From the NCBI GenBank assembly GCA_050010595.1, contig JBEKKS010000005.1, forward strand, positions 186,001 through 250,000: a DNA stretch of 64,000 nucleotides, read 5' to 3'. The DNA comes from Palsa-513 sp050010595. GTDB taxonomy: Bacteria > Actinomycetota > Thermoleophilia > Solirubrobacterales > Solirubrobacteraceae. The notes under the pieces are model-generated. The model was not told the origin of the DNA. It saw only the letters and a list, made by a program, of their open reading frames with translations, and searched no databases. The translations under genes were made by a program, and so were the position numbers. Every line of letters starts with the position of its first letter. Position 1 is the first letter of the stretch. Below, one piece after another: positions 32,788-41,269 of this stretch.

Positions 32788-33749
32788 CGACGCGCTCCTT
32801 CGATGCCGGCCAACCCACGATCGGACATCTTGCTTGCCTGCTCGCCAGTCGAGGCTTGGTACTCGACGGCATCAGCGGTCAATTTCATGAAGGCCTCCTC
32901 AAGTGATGCTCTCTGTGGTGTGAGCTCGTGCAGGCGGATCTTGTGCTCAAACGCGAGGTCGCCGATCTGCTCAGCATCGACCCCTCTCACATCGAGCGCC
33001 CCGGCCTCCGAGCTCGTGACAGTGACATCCGGACCAAGCAGCAGCTCCCGCAGCAGCGAGGCGTCGGGAGTCCGGACCGTGACGAGGTCCGTCGAGGCCT
33101 GGGCGATGAACACATCGACGCTGGTATCAGCAATCAACCGTCCCCGGCCGACGACGATCAATCGATCGGCGGTCAACGCCATCTCGCTCATCAAATGACT
33201 TGAAACGAAGACGGTATGCCCGTCCGCCGCGTGAGCGCGCAGCAAAGCCCGGATCCACTGAATGCCCTCAGGATCCAGACCGTTCACCGGCTCGTCCATC
33301 ACAAGTGTCTCTGGAGAGCCCAACAGCGCCGAGGCAATGCCCAACCGCTGTCCCATCCCGAGAGAGAACCCACCCGCCCGCTCACGCGCTACGGACCGAA
33401 GCCCAACAAGATCAACCACCTCATCCACACGGGACCTCGGGATCCCGTTGGTCTGCGCCAGAGCGAGCAGGTGGTTATAAGCCGAGCGACCCGTATGCAC
33501 GGCTCGAGCCTCAAGCAGGATGCCGAGTTCGCGCATCGGCGCAGTCGCAGCACGATAGTCGTGCCCATTGACCCGGACCCGTCCCTCGGTCGGCGCATCA
33601 AGCCCAGCGATCATCCGCATCGTCGTCGACTTCCCGGCGCCATTCGGCCCGAGAAACCCGGTCACGACTCCCGGGTGAACGGTGAAGCTCAGATCATCTA
33701 CAGCGACCTTGTCGCCGTAGCGCTTCGTCACATTCGTCAGCTCGATCAT
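32784..33749 (-). CDS. ABC-2 type exporter ATPase
   Basis: A 321-residue ATPase: Walker A GPNGAGKST, signature FSLGMGQRLGIA (the degenerate form usual in drug-exporter ATPases), Walker B TLVMDEPVNGLDPEGI and H-loop SSHLMSE. A C-terminal regulatory extension of about 100 residues follows (VRTPDASLLRELL onwards), as in the DrrA/BcrA group. It energises the permease next to it. ATG at 33749. The island position and neighbouring sensor system suggest resistance to a peptide or drug, by inference. Confidence 0.9.
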   Translation of the reverse strand: MIELTNVTKRYGDKVAVDDLSFTVHPGVVTGFLGPNGAGKSTTMRMIAGLDAPTEGRVRVNGHDYRAATAPMRELGILLEARAVHTGRSAYNHLLALAQTNGIPRSRVDEVVDLVGLRSVARERAGGFSLGMGQRLGIASALLGSPETLVMDEPVNGLDPEGIQWIRALLRAHAADGHTVFVSSHLMSEMALTADRLIVVGRGRLIADTSVDVFIAQASTDLVTVRTPDASLLRELLLGPDVTVTSSEAGALDVRGVDAEQIGDLAFEHKIRLHELTPQRASLEEAFMKLTADAVEYQASTGEQASKMSDRGLAGIEGARR

Positions 33750-34187
33750 CTCGACGCGCCTTCCTAGTTGTCCCCAGACAAGCTAGGCACGCCTCACGAG
33801 CTTGTAAATCTGCCAAGCGGCCACACTTCGCAGTCTTCGTATGCCCTTAGACGTATCTCCTCCGGTCGAGCCAAGCAATCATCGCACCATCACCGGAGCA
33901 CGCGAACGCGGTGCTCGCAAGGCTCGGCTGCCTCGCTGCCGCCGTCGGCCTCAGCTTCTGACCGGCTCCGGCCGTGGACCGTCGGCCACGAAGCCCGCAC
34001 GCCTCCTCGAACACCCGGGACAGCGAAGGGAGACCTCAGCCGGCGCTCTCTCCGCCTGACATACAGCCTCACGCCTGGTTCGGGGATAGCTTGTGTTGGG
34101 CGACAGCGGTAGCGAGCGGGCGGCCTCCGCGCGCTCTCGCTTTCCCGGGGGGAGCGGGAACGTCGCCGACGGCTCGTTTCAGCGCAG
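33750..34187. other. 438-bp gene-free stretch with one island repeat
   Basis: No open frame here shows a recognisable domain or good start signals. It holds the promoter region of the ABC-2 operon (left end) and a full copy of the island repeat (34097-34141) near the stop of the HAAS-domain gene. Confidence 0.4.
34097..34141 (+). repeat. Island intergenic repeat, full copy
   Basis: Starts TGGGCGACAGCGGTAGCGAG and ends GCGCGCTCTCGCT. Both ends match the copies at 35736-35779 and, inverted, at 43409-43452; the middle varies. Confidence 0.55.
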
Positions 34188-35276
34188 TTAGCCGCTGAGC
34201 GGTCCGCCTCCGCCGCCGGCTCCGAAGTTGTTGGGGAAGTCGTTGCGCGGGAGCTGCCAGATGCCGTCGCTGTCGCTGATCGGAACGAGCTGTCCAGCCG
34301 TGCAGTGGCTGGTAGCGAAGCCGAAGTTGTGCTCGGCCGCATAGCTCGCCGACGCGGTGTTCAACTCCAGTGCCGAGACGCTGCAGCCTGATTGGGACAG
34401 CCGCGTGATGAAGAACGCGACACCGTTGGCGACCTGCGAGGTGGTCGAGCCAACGAGCTTGCCAGCCTCCAAGCTGCCAGCCGTGCTCGTGTAGATATCG
34501 ACCTTCGCAGCTCCCGGGTAGCCGACCACGCCGTAGGCGATCGCGTCACCGCCACCGCTCGGGTCAAGCAACTCCATCTCAGCAGGGTTCGGGGGGCCGA
34601 CGCACAGACCGTGCGCGACACCGTCGATGATCACACCACCCTCCTGCAACCCGGGCCCGCCCTTCACGCCCTTCTTGGACCACACCGACCAGCTGTGCCC
34701 GTCAACGCTGCCCGAGCCAACCCGAATCGCATCAGCCTCCAACGCAGCGATCGACTCCGAACCGGACATCGTCTGCGGACTGCAGCGGAACGAATCAACC
34801 CCACCACCACCACTCACATCCGCCGACGGCAACCACCCACTCTTCGTGACAGGAACACCGCCGGGGCCTCTGGTCAGTGTGCTCGGCCCCGAGGACCCTC
34901 CGGCCAGGATCACAATCGCCACCACAGCCGCAGCGAGGACGAGTGCCGCCGGCACCAGCAGGCGCAGCCTGAGCGCTTTGCGCGGTGCGGTCGTCACCGA
35001 GTTCCCGCTGGTGCTCCCGAGGCCGGCGCCGGGGTCGCCGACTGCGGCCCCGTCCGTGAACGCCGCCTGGGCGATGTCATCCGGGTCGCCGAGCCGATCG
35101 AGCACGGCCTTCACCGTCGCCTCGGAGCGGTCCGGCTCGGAGCGTAGAGCGTCCTCGATATGGGCGCGCAGATCCTCGACGATCTGCTCACGCCGCTCCG
35201 CCGGGACCCGGCTCAGCGCCTGCTCAAGCCTCTTGAAGTACTGATCAAGAATCGCGTCCACGGCCGGATCATCCAT
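34188..35276 (-). CDS. HAAS/DUF1700-type membrane protein linked to PadR
   Basis: A 362-residue protein from ATG 35276. The first 80 residues form a HAAS-like helical domain (YFKRLEQALSRVPAERREQI to VLDRLGDPDDIAQAAF), the cytoplasmic module that usually partners PadR regulators. One membrane helix follows (LLVPAALVLAAAVVAIVILA), then an outside domain of about 220 residues with four or five Cys and Gly-rich loops, of no recognised family. GGAGGAG precedes the ATG. The upstream PadR gene overlaps by eight bases. An open frame continuing to 35429 runs into padR and is rejected. Confidence 0.75.
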   Translation of the reverse strand: MDDPAVDAILDQYFKRLEQALSRVPAERREQIVEDLRAHIEDALRSEPDRSEATVKAVLDRLGDPDDIAQAAFTDGAAVGDPGAGLGSTSGNSVTTAPRKALRLRLLVPAALVLAAAVVAIVILAGGSSGPSTLTRGPGGVPVTKSGWLPSADVSGGGGVDSFRCSPQTMSGSESIAALEADAIRVGSGSVDGHSWSVWSKKGVKGGPGLQEGGVIIDGVAHGLCVGPPNPAEMELLDPSGGGDAIAYGVVGYPGAAKVDIYTSTAGSLEAGKLVGSTTSQVANGVAFFITRLSQSGCSVSALELNTASASYAAEHNFGFATSHCTAGQLVPISDSDGIWQLPRNDFPNNFGAGGGGGPLSG

Positions 35277-35595
35277 TTGCGCTCTCCTCCTCCAACAGTC
35301 CGTCGATGGCATCCCGAAACCGTCGCCACTGTGCGATGAACGCGTCCAGCGCCCGGTGGCCGTCCGGTGTAAGTCGGTAGTAACGGCGTGGCGGCCCCTG
35401 AGATGACTCTTGCCAGCTCGTCTCAACAAGGCCGTCCTGGCGCAGACGCGCGAGCAGCGGATAGACCGTTCCTTCGCTTGTCACCAGCCCGTCGGCCTGC
35501 GCCAGGGTTCGCGTCAGCTCAAACCCATAGCGATCCCGATCACGCAGCAGCGCAAGCACGCAGTACTCGATCGATCCGCGTCGCAGCTGCGCCAT
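35269..35595 (-). CDS. PadR-family transcriptional regulator
   Basis: A 108-residue winged-helix regulator: LRRGSIEYCVLALLRDRDRY, SEGTVYPLLARLRQDGLVET and the beta-wing RRYYRLTPDGHRAL, ending in a dimerisation helix. PadR proteins with HAAS partners typically repress their own operon until a signal arrives. Its stop overlaps the start region of the HAAS gene. Its operator was not identified. Confidence 0.92.
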   Translation of the reverse strand: MAQLRRGSIEYCVLALLRDRDRYGFELTRTLAQADGLVTSEGTVYPLLARLRQDGLVETSWQESSQGPPRRYYRLTPDGHRALDAFIAQWRRFRDAIDGLLEEESANG

Positions 35596-35735
35596 CAGCT
35601 TGGCTTCGCCACCAGGTACCGTGCGGCGCAGAATACCAGCGACGGAACTCTAATCCACCCCCGTTTGATGCGCCTTTCGCATGACGCGAGGGACGGGGAC
35701 GACCTCCGCACTCATGCGGCGCGGCGTAGCGCTGC

Positions 35736-35779
35736 TGGGCGTGAGCGGTAGCGAGCTGCCTGGCGCGCGCGGTCTCGCT
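35736..35779 (+). repeat. Island intergenic repeat, full copy
   Basis: Starts TGGGCGTGAGCGGTAGCGAG and ends GGTCTCGCT. It lies between the divergently read padR promoter side and the next membrane-protein gene. Confidence 0.55.
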
Positions 35780-35872
35780 CTCATCTCAGTGCAGTAGACG
35801 CGAGAGTGCTTGGCGAGATGTCAACCTGTCGTGCCGCGTGGCGCGGTCGGGTCGTGCGGTGCCGGGGCCGGC

Positions 35873-36787
35873 TCAGGCCCTTGCGTCAGGCTCGATGGCT
35901 GCGAGTTCGATCGCGACAGTGGTGCCGGTCTCGTAGATGCGACCGCGGTGTCCGGGGTAAGGAACAGCGCCTGTCGGCGGGCGCTGTCCTGGCATCACGA
36001 CCGTGAGGTGCCAGAACGCGATTGCGATGAGCGGATAGCCGTGGAACTCAGCGAACACCTTGAGCGGACAAGGTGCGTCGACACCCGTAGGCCGGCTCGT
36101 GCAAAAGACGTCATTGGGTGCGGCGTGGAACAGGCGCCGGTAGATCGGCTCGACCTGCAGCGGTGTCAGCGTGCTTTGCGCGCACACTTCGCCACCGCAG
36201 CCGTAGTTGGCCTCGCGTCGGAGACTCCTTGGCAAGCTGATCTTCGCTAGCGCAGCGACGGCACGGTTGAAGCCCTCAGCTTGTTGGCTGTGGCGGTAGC
36301 TCTGCCAAGCCGCGGCGCCGCCCGCTAGTGCGCCCAGGATCAGCACGACACCGAGCGCTGTCAGGAGGCCGGGTCGAACCCGTATCCTGGAGTCGGAGCT
36401 GCGCGCCAGGTGGCGGTTCAGCCATTCGGCGGCGGCCGCCGTCGCCCGATGTGTCCGCCACGGTGTCTCGGCCCGCGTTGCCTGACGGCTGCGAAGGCCA
36501 AGCCCAATCGAAGCCATCACGGCGATTGCGAAACCGAGCCATGCGAGCACCTCGCCGATCACGTAGCGGGTGTCGATCGGCGCGCAATTCGGGCCCCTTC
36601 CGACACCACTCTCCCCGAACAGATCCTCGCTGTGGACAGTCGTCATCCACGTGCAGAGGGTGCGCGCCGGCTCCGCTCCACGGGCCACGAGCAGCCCAGC
36701 GAAGCCGACTGCTAGACCCACACCAAGGATGGGCAGCGTCCAACCAGGGCGAACCGGGCGAGCGGCGGCGGTAACCACGGACATCAC
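35873..36787 (-). CDS. Unknown membrane protein, 304 residues
   Basis: Three membrane helices are likely: near residues 19-36 (PILGVGLAVGFAGLLVA), 78-98 (GEVLAWLGFAIAVMASIGLG) and 142-162 (LLTALGVVLILGALAGGAA). The first outside loop carries Cys residues (TLCTWMTTV, PNCAPID) and the C-terminal outside domain has NYGCGGEVCAQ and DAPCPLKVF, so disulfides are likely. No family is recognised. ATG at 36787 or 36784. It is alone on its transcript inside the island. Confidence 0.6.
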   Translation of the reverse strand: MMSVVTAAARPVRPGWTLPILGVGLAVGFAGLLVARGAEPARTLCTWMTTVHSEDLFGESGVGRGPNCAPIDTRYVIGEVLAWLGFAIAVMASIGLGLRSRQATRAETPWRTHRATAAAAEWLNRHLARSSDSRIRVRPGLLTALGVVLILGALAGGAAAWQSYRHSQQAEGFNRAVAALAKISLPRSLRREANYGCGGEVCAQSTLTPLQVEPIYRRLFHAAPNDVFCTSRPTGVDAPCPLKVFAEFHGYPLIAIAFWHLTVVMPGQRPPTGAVPYPGHRGRIYETGTTVAIELAAIEPDARA

Positions 36788-36899
36788 CGCCGTTATCGGA
36801 AGACGCCGACGGCACCTTCAACCTCGCGGGGACTCCGTCAACTCTCAGCCCTGCACTGCGCACGACGACGTGTACGAAACACACGCGCCCCGATCGCGG

Positions 36900-36938
36900 C
36901 CCACGTGCCTGCTTCGGAACACGAGCGAGAGCGCGCGA
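36900..36938 (+). repeat. 39-bp repeat, first copy
   Basis: CCCACGTGCCTGCTT...CGAGCGAGAGCGCGCGA; matches 43385-43423 with two differences. The GAGCGAGAGCGCGCG end is shared with the full island repeats. Confidence 0.6.
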
Positions 36939-37011
36939 TCTGGGTGTGGCGCGCTCCTGCTGTCCGTTTTTGGGGGGAGCTAGCGCTCGGCGGGTCGGGC
37001 GAGGGCGCGGT

Positions 37012-38484
37012 TCACGAGTTGACGATGACGCCGTAGATCGTGGGCTGCCCTTGTTGGAGCGGCGGATATCCCGACATCGACGTGATCAGTGACCGTGAGC
37101 CGACCGTTTCGAGGTGGGCCGCCGGGGTTCCGTCGAGGGCGCTCGCGGTGAACGCGGGAGCTATCGGGAGCGTGAGCTCGACTGGGGCTGAGAACGCGGC
37201 GCCGGACGCGGCGATTGCGAGCTCCTCGCCGCTATTGGTGGAGGTTGTGCTCGGACCGGCGAACCAGGTTGCGAGTACGTCACCGTTACTGTCGACGCCG
37301 ACCTCGGGCGGACCCGCGTTCGGGTCAAGCTCCAGCGGGGTACTGAAGGGCTGGCCATCGATGCTCGTCTGGACGAGTGCGGGGTTAGGTCCGTTGCCGC
37401 GGTACCAGGGCGCGAGCGCAACTACCTCGCCACCGCCAGCGAGCGAGAACGTCGATGCTCGCGCGTAGGCGATCTTCGCTGGCGAAGCGTGGTCGTCGTG
37501 GACCTTGAGCGTCCAGACGGGGTCAGCAAACTGCGTGCCAGTGCCGTAGGGCGTGTTGCCCTGTAGCCAGGCGAGCGTGACGCCCGAGCTCGTCGGCGCA
37601 GCGGCAAGCTCCGTGCAGGTACTCCCGTTGCCGGCCGCCGTCGTGTGCACGGCCCCGAAACCGTGGCCCGGCGTGTACTGCGCATACGCGATCCGGACGC
37701 TCGAGCTGTACCGGGCGTCCCGGTCTGATCCGGTGCCTTCAAACCAGGCGGCAAAGACTCGTCCGTCGGGCTCGCTGACCGCCACCGGATCCCAGTCGCC
37801 GCCCACACCGAACGAATGCACCGGGCCGAAAACTGAGCCAGCGCTCCCCTGCGCCCACATCATCTGCTGCTCGGGAGCGCCAAAGCTGTCAAACACGAGC
37901 ACGCTGCTGCTACCAGAGGAAGCCAGCGCCGGCCGCGGCCAGACAGCCGGCGGCAGGTTGGCATTCTCAGTCATGACCCGGGCGGTGCTCGGCCAGCTGG
38001 CTACAAGCCGCGCTGGGTAGTCCATGCATTCGCCGCTGAAGCTGCAGTGCTGCGCGTAGATCTCATAGCGCTCATGGCTCGTCCCCGCGCCGGTCGAGGT
38101 GATCCACGCGACGGTCGCGCTGCTCCCCGCGGCCACGAGCGTTGCCGGGCTCACCGGACAATGCACAAACGGCCCCGGGACGGACCGCCCCGCTGGCGTT
38201 GGGATGTAACCGATCCAGGCCTCGGCTATCCCGTCAGGCGCCACCGCGCTGATCTGGGGGCCGGGGCACTCTACGCTGGACGGCTCGGCGGCCATCGTCC
38301 ACGCAGCACCGCTCCTGGTAAGCACAGAGGACACGATGCCCACCGCGTCTGGATCGGTAGTGAACGCGAACGGCTCTCCAACCGCCAACTGCTGACCGAG
38401 CGCGCCGGCAGGAACCGCGAGCAAGACCACAAGAATCAGGGCCAACCGCACCGCGGATCGAACCGCCGATCGCACGACGCGCAC
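37012..38484 (-). CDS. Secreted protein of unknown function, 490 residues
   Basis: GTG at 38484, preceded by GAGGG, gives a signal peptide with the hydrophobic core LALILVVLLAVPAGALG. The mature part is beta-rich with repeated W/Y-containing strands (for example AWIGYIPTPAG, VFAAWFEGTGSD, VLATWFAGPS), like the repeating blades of a propeller with the phrase (A/V)xAWF(E/A)G seen several times. No catalytic motif is recognised. It has a few Cys (HCPVS, QHCSFSGECMD). It is read divergently from the ECF sigma gene. Confidence 0.65.
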   Translation of the reverse strand: MRVVRSAVRSAVRLALILVVLLAVPAGALGQQLAVGEPFAFTTDPDAVGIVSSVLTRSGAAWTMAAEPSSVECPGPQISAVAPDGIAEAWIGYIPTPAGRSVPGPFVHCPVSPATLVAAGSSATVAWITSTGAGTSHERYEIYAQHCSFSGECMDYPARLVASWPSTARVMTENANLPPAVWPRPALASSGSSSVLVFDSFGAPEQQMMWAQGSAGSVFGPVHSFGVGGDWDPVAVSEPDGRVFAAWFEGTGSDRDARYSSSVRIAYAQYTPGHGFGAVHTTAAGNGSTCTELAAAPTSSGVTLAWLQGNTPYGTGTQFADPVWTLKVHDDHASPAKIAYARASTFSLAGGGEVVALAPWYRGNGPNPALVQTSIDGQPFSTPLELDPNAGPPEVGVDSNGDVLATWFAGPSTTSTNSGEELAIAASGAAFSAPVELTLPIAPAFTASALDGTPAAHLETVGSRSLITSMSGYPPLQQGQPTIYGVIVNS

Positions 38485-38840
38485 ACTACCCTCAGGACTC
38501 GGGCTGAGCGGATGGGCGGTAGCGAGAGCGGACGGACGACCTCCACCGGCTCCTGCAAATTGTCGGAGGCAGTAGCCGGCGGCTCCCACCCAGATGCTCC
38601 AGTTCACGCGAAGGCAGTCACGAGGTAGGCGCGGGTCCGGCGGCTCCTTTCGTAGGCAAAGTGACAGTGCGTGAGCCCCCAGCGCTGGCGCCGGCAGGAG
38701 CGAGCGCGGTGGGCTGGTTGACGGTGCGGTCGGACGCTCCGTGCGGATAGTTGCGACTCGCGGGGACGCCCGGGTTCGGGTGCGTCGTTGGTGTGCCGGC
38801 TGGTTGTAATGTCGGTGGCATTGGCGGACAACTCCTTGTT
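38485..38840. other. 356-bp divergent intergenic region
   Basis: It separates the secreted-protein gene from the ECF sigma gene, so it should hold two divergent promoters. I see a partial island repeat (38513-38531) but no convincing -35/-10 pair; TTGACG at 38718 has no -10 at the right distance. No credible open frame is present. Confidence 0.4.
38513..38531 (+). repeat. Island intergenic repeat, partial
   Basis: TGGGCGGTAGCGAGAGCGG, a shortened relative of the copies at 34097 and 35736. Confidence 0.35.
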
Positions 38841-39356
38841 GTGAGCGGCAACGAGATTGAACGGTTCGAGCGGGTCTTCAACGAGTGCTTTGACGCGGTG
38901 TCTCGTTATGCGGCGCGGCGGGTTGCTGGCGAGGCTGCCCAGGATGTTGTCTCGGAGACGTTTCTTGTTGCGTGGCGGCGCTTCGGTGAGCTGGATGGCG
39001 CGCCGTTGCCGTGGCTGCTTGGGATCGCGCGTCGGGTTGCGGCTAATCAGCGGCGTGCGGGTGCGCGGCGTGATGCGCTGGTGCAGCGGCTCGGCCCGGC
39101 ACCTGTGAGCGAGCCGCGCGTGGAGGACGAGCGGCTGGCTGTCGCGTTGGCGGCGCTTGGTGAGCGCGATCGTGAGGCGCTTTTGCTGGTTGTTTGGGAC
39201 GGGCTCGATCACCGGGAGGCAGCCCTTGTGTTGGGGTGTAGTACGGGCGCTTTCACGGTCCGGTTGCATCGTGCGCGACAGCGGCTTGCGCGCGAGCTTG
39301 CCGAGTGTCAAGCGCCGGCGATCAGTTTGCGCGAGAGCCTCGAGGCGACGTCGTGA
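38841..39356 (+). CDS. ECF-type RNA polymerase sigma factor
   Basis: A 171-residue sigma factor from GTG 38841. Region 2 reads FNECFDAVSRYAARRV then DVVSETFLVAWRRF (region 2.4), followed by LPWLLGIARRVAANQRR. Region 4 is LGERDREALLLVVWDGLDHR and the helix-turn-helix LGCSTGAFTVRLHRARQRL. No fused anti-sigma domain. The stop overlaps the next gene by four bases (GTGA), and that gene encodes a one-helix membrane protein, the usual place for an anti-sigma factor. Target promoters were not identified. Confidence 0.9.
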   Translation: MSGNEIERFERVFNECFDAVSRYAARRVAGEAAQDVVSETFLVAWRRFGELDGAPLPWLLGIARRVAANQRRAGARRDALVQRLGPAPVSEPRVEDERLAVALAALGERDREALLLVVWDGLDHREAALVLGCSTGAFTVRLHRARQRLARELAECQAPAISLRESLEATS

Positions 39357-39703
39357 CTAGTGCCGTGCGGCTAGCGCTGAGACGGCTAGAGGCTGTAGAT
39401 CCCGCTCGCGGCCAGCGCGCGAGCGACGCCGCGCGTGCCCAGGTGTGGGAGCTTGTCGTGGCTGCGTCCCGCAGGGAATCGCCGACCGCGGCTTGCGGGT
39501 TGCGGGAGCGCGTCTTTGCGCGGCTGCGCCGGCGCGTGATCTTGTGCCCGCTGCTGTTGGTGCTGGTTGGCGGCGCGCTCGGCTCGGCGCCTGCGGTTTG
39601 CTCGGCGCGTTCGCGTTGCGCGCCGATCCTCACTGCAAAGCCGCCAGAGGCCGCCTTGGGGGTCGTGTTCGTTGCTGTTGATGTGAGTCTCGAGCGACGA
39701 TGA
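39353..39703 (+). CDS. Membrane protein coupled to the ECF sigma factor (possible anti-sigma)
   Basis: A 116-residue protein from GTG 39353. The N-terminal 70 residues are helical and charged (LALRRLEAVDPARGQRASDA), a single helix follows (ILCPLLLVLVGGALGSAPAV), then a short outside tail with two Cys (VCSARSRCAP). There is no zinc-binding HxxxCxxC motif, so it is not a standard ZAS-domain anti-sigma factor. Topology (inside N-terminus, one helix) and translational coupling on both sides suggest it may still control the sigma factor. Function is inferred only from context. Confidence 0.6.
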   Translation: MTSAVRLALRRLEAVDPARGQRASDAARAQVWELVVAASRRESPTAACGLRERVFARLRRRVILCPLLLVLVGGALGSAPAVCSARSRCAPILTAKPPEAALGVVFVAVDVSLERR

Positions 39704-40470
39704 ACCGACCGAGTCGCAAGCAGCAGCGGCTCGCGGCTCGCGAGGCGCGCCTTGAAGCTGAGCGGACCCGGACCGCCCTGTCGCGACGCCGCCGACGCCA
39801 GCGCGCTGCGATCGTGACCGTGATCGCGCTCGGAGCAGCCACCGCGGGCATCGTCGTGAGCAGCACGCCACCAGGATCAGCACCCACGGCCGGCACTGTT
39901 CGCGCGGTCACTGCCCTGCTGCGCGGCATCCCGGAGTCCGGCGAGCGGCTCGGAACGCCTGATGCGCCAGTGCGCGTCGCCTACTACGGCGATCTGGAGT
40001 GCCCGGTCTGCGCTGCCTTCACGCTCAGCACACTTCCAACGCTCGTCCGGCACGACGTGCGCATCGGCAAGGTCAGCCTCAGCTACCACTCGCTCGAGAC
40101 CGCCACCCGAAGCCCAGAGGTCTTCGTGACCCAGCAGGCCGCGGCGCTAGCCGCCGGACGCCAAAACCGTCTCTGGTGCTACGTCGAGCTCTTCTACCAC
40201 GAGCAAGGCATCGAAGACACCAGCTACGTCACCCAGCACTTCCTCACAGGACTCGCGCGGCAAGTACCCGGACTGAATCTCGACGAATGGCTCCAGCAGT
40301 GCAAGAACCCGGCACTTGCAACGGAAGTCGTTGCCGAAGACCGGGCGGCCGCAGCCGGTGGCCTCGACTCCACCCCATCGCTGGTCGTGACCGGCCCGCA
40401 CGGCCAGCAAACACTCGTCGGCGACGTCCCCTACACAACCCTCGAGCAAACGATCTCCTCCGTCGCCTGA
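39700..40470 (+). CDS. Membrane-anchored DsbA-like thiol oxidoreductase
   Basis: A 256-residue protein with a very basic N-terminal 38 residues, one membrane anchor (AAIVTVIALGAATAGIVV) and an outside thioredoxin-fold domain. The active site is CPVC in YYGDLECPVCAAF, and the cis-Pro loop is STPSLVV. A pair of extra Cys (LWCYVE, LQQCKNP) may form a structural disulfide. It likely makes or reduces disulfides in exported proteins, and several island proteins are Cys-rich. The ATG overlaps the previous stop. It resembles the BdbD/DsbA group found in actinobacteria. Confidence 0.85.
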   Translation: MNRPSRKQQRLAAREARLEAERTRTALSRRRRRQRAAIVTVIALGAATAGIVVSSTPPGSAPTAGTVRAVTALLRGIPESGERLGTPDAPVRVAYYGDLECPVCAAFTLSTLPTLVRHDVRIGKVSLSYHSLETATRSPEVFVTQQAAALAAGRQNRLWCYVELFYHEQGIEDTSYVTQHFLTGLARQVPGLNLDEWLQQCKNPALATEVVAEDRAAAAGGLDSTPSLVVTGPHGQQTLVGDVPYTTLEQTISSVA

Positions 40471-40623
40471 AACCCGCACGATCAGCTGGGACGCTGTCGC
40501 GAATTTCGAGAGCAGCGATGCACGGGAACCATCCGCGCGTTGTCGAGATGCGCGAGATGGAAGCATCCAGCGGGTGGCTGGCAGAGCGGGCGGCTGTCCG
40601 GTTCGAGCCGTAGCGTCGAGTTG

Positions 40624-41154
40624 GTGGAGCGCATAGCGGTGATCGGCTGCGGTGGCGCGGGCAAGACGATGCTCGCGAACGAGCTAGGCCGACGTCTGTG
40701 CCTGCCCGTCCTGCACGTCGACGCCTTTTATTGGCAGGAGCGTCCTGGCTTCGGTCGCGTCGAGTCAACGCCCGAGCAGTGGCGCGCGATTCACGAGCAG
40801 ATGATCAGCAGCGAGCGGTGGGTCATCGACGGCATGAAGTTCGGCGTGCTCCCGCAACGACTCGCGGCCGCCGACACCGTCGTCTTTCTCGACCTCCCTA
40901 CCTGGCAGTGCGTCTCCGGCGTTCTTAGGCGCCGACTTCGCTACCGCGGCCGGCTGCGCCCCGACCTCGGCGTGTACGACCGCCTCAATCGCGAGTTCAT
41001 CCGCTGGATCCTCTCGTTTCGTCGCCGCGTCAGACCGAGAGTGCTCGAGTTGCTTGACAGTGCCGACTGTCGCGTCGTGATCCTCACCAGCCGCCGAGAA
41101 GCCGGAGCGTTCCTCAACACGCTGCCAACGCACGCCTCCAAGATCGCTGCCTAG
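40624..41154 (+). CDS. P-loop nucleotide kinase-like protein (topology-modulation/FlaR type)
   Basis: A 176-residue P-loop protein with Walker A GCGGAGKT near the N-terminus (IAVIGCGGAGKTMLANELG), then HVDAFYWQERPGF, WVIDGMKFGVLPQRLAAADT, a Walker B-like VVFLDLPT and a basic lid (RRRLRYRGRLRPDL). This is the pattern of adenylate-kinase-like proteins annotated as DNA topology modulation protein FlaR. The substrate is unknown. GTG at 40624 or TTG at 40621 is the likely start; an open frame to 40540 adds unrelated sequence. Confidence 0.75.
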   Translation: MERIAVIGCGGAGKTMLANELGRRLCLPVLHVDAFYWQERPGFGRVESTPEQWRAIHEQMISSERWVIDGMKFGVLPQRLAAADTVVFLDLPTWQCVSGVLRRRLRYRGRLRPDLGVYDRLNREFIRWILSFRRRVRPRVLELLDSADCRVVILTSRREAGAFLNTLPTHASKIAA

Positions 41155-41269
41155 CGCCACCAGGGCCGTGACCGCTCCCGCAGAAGCAGCAGCGCGACCG
41201 GTCGCGAAGCTCGCTGCTGCTCGGCGCGAATTGGAGCTGCGGCTCGGCTGGGCGCCAGGGACGCGGTGG

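Noticed and set aside
38718..38751. ECF sigma promoter (TTGACG ... GGATAG)
   Set aside because: The spacing of 21 bases is too long for a sigma-70 promoter and no typical ECF -35 (AAC) is present.
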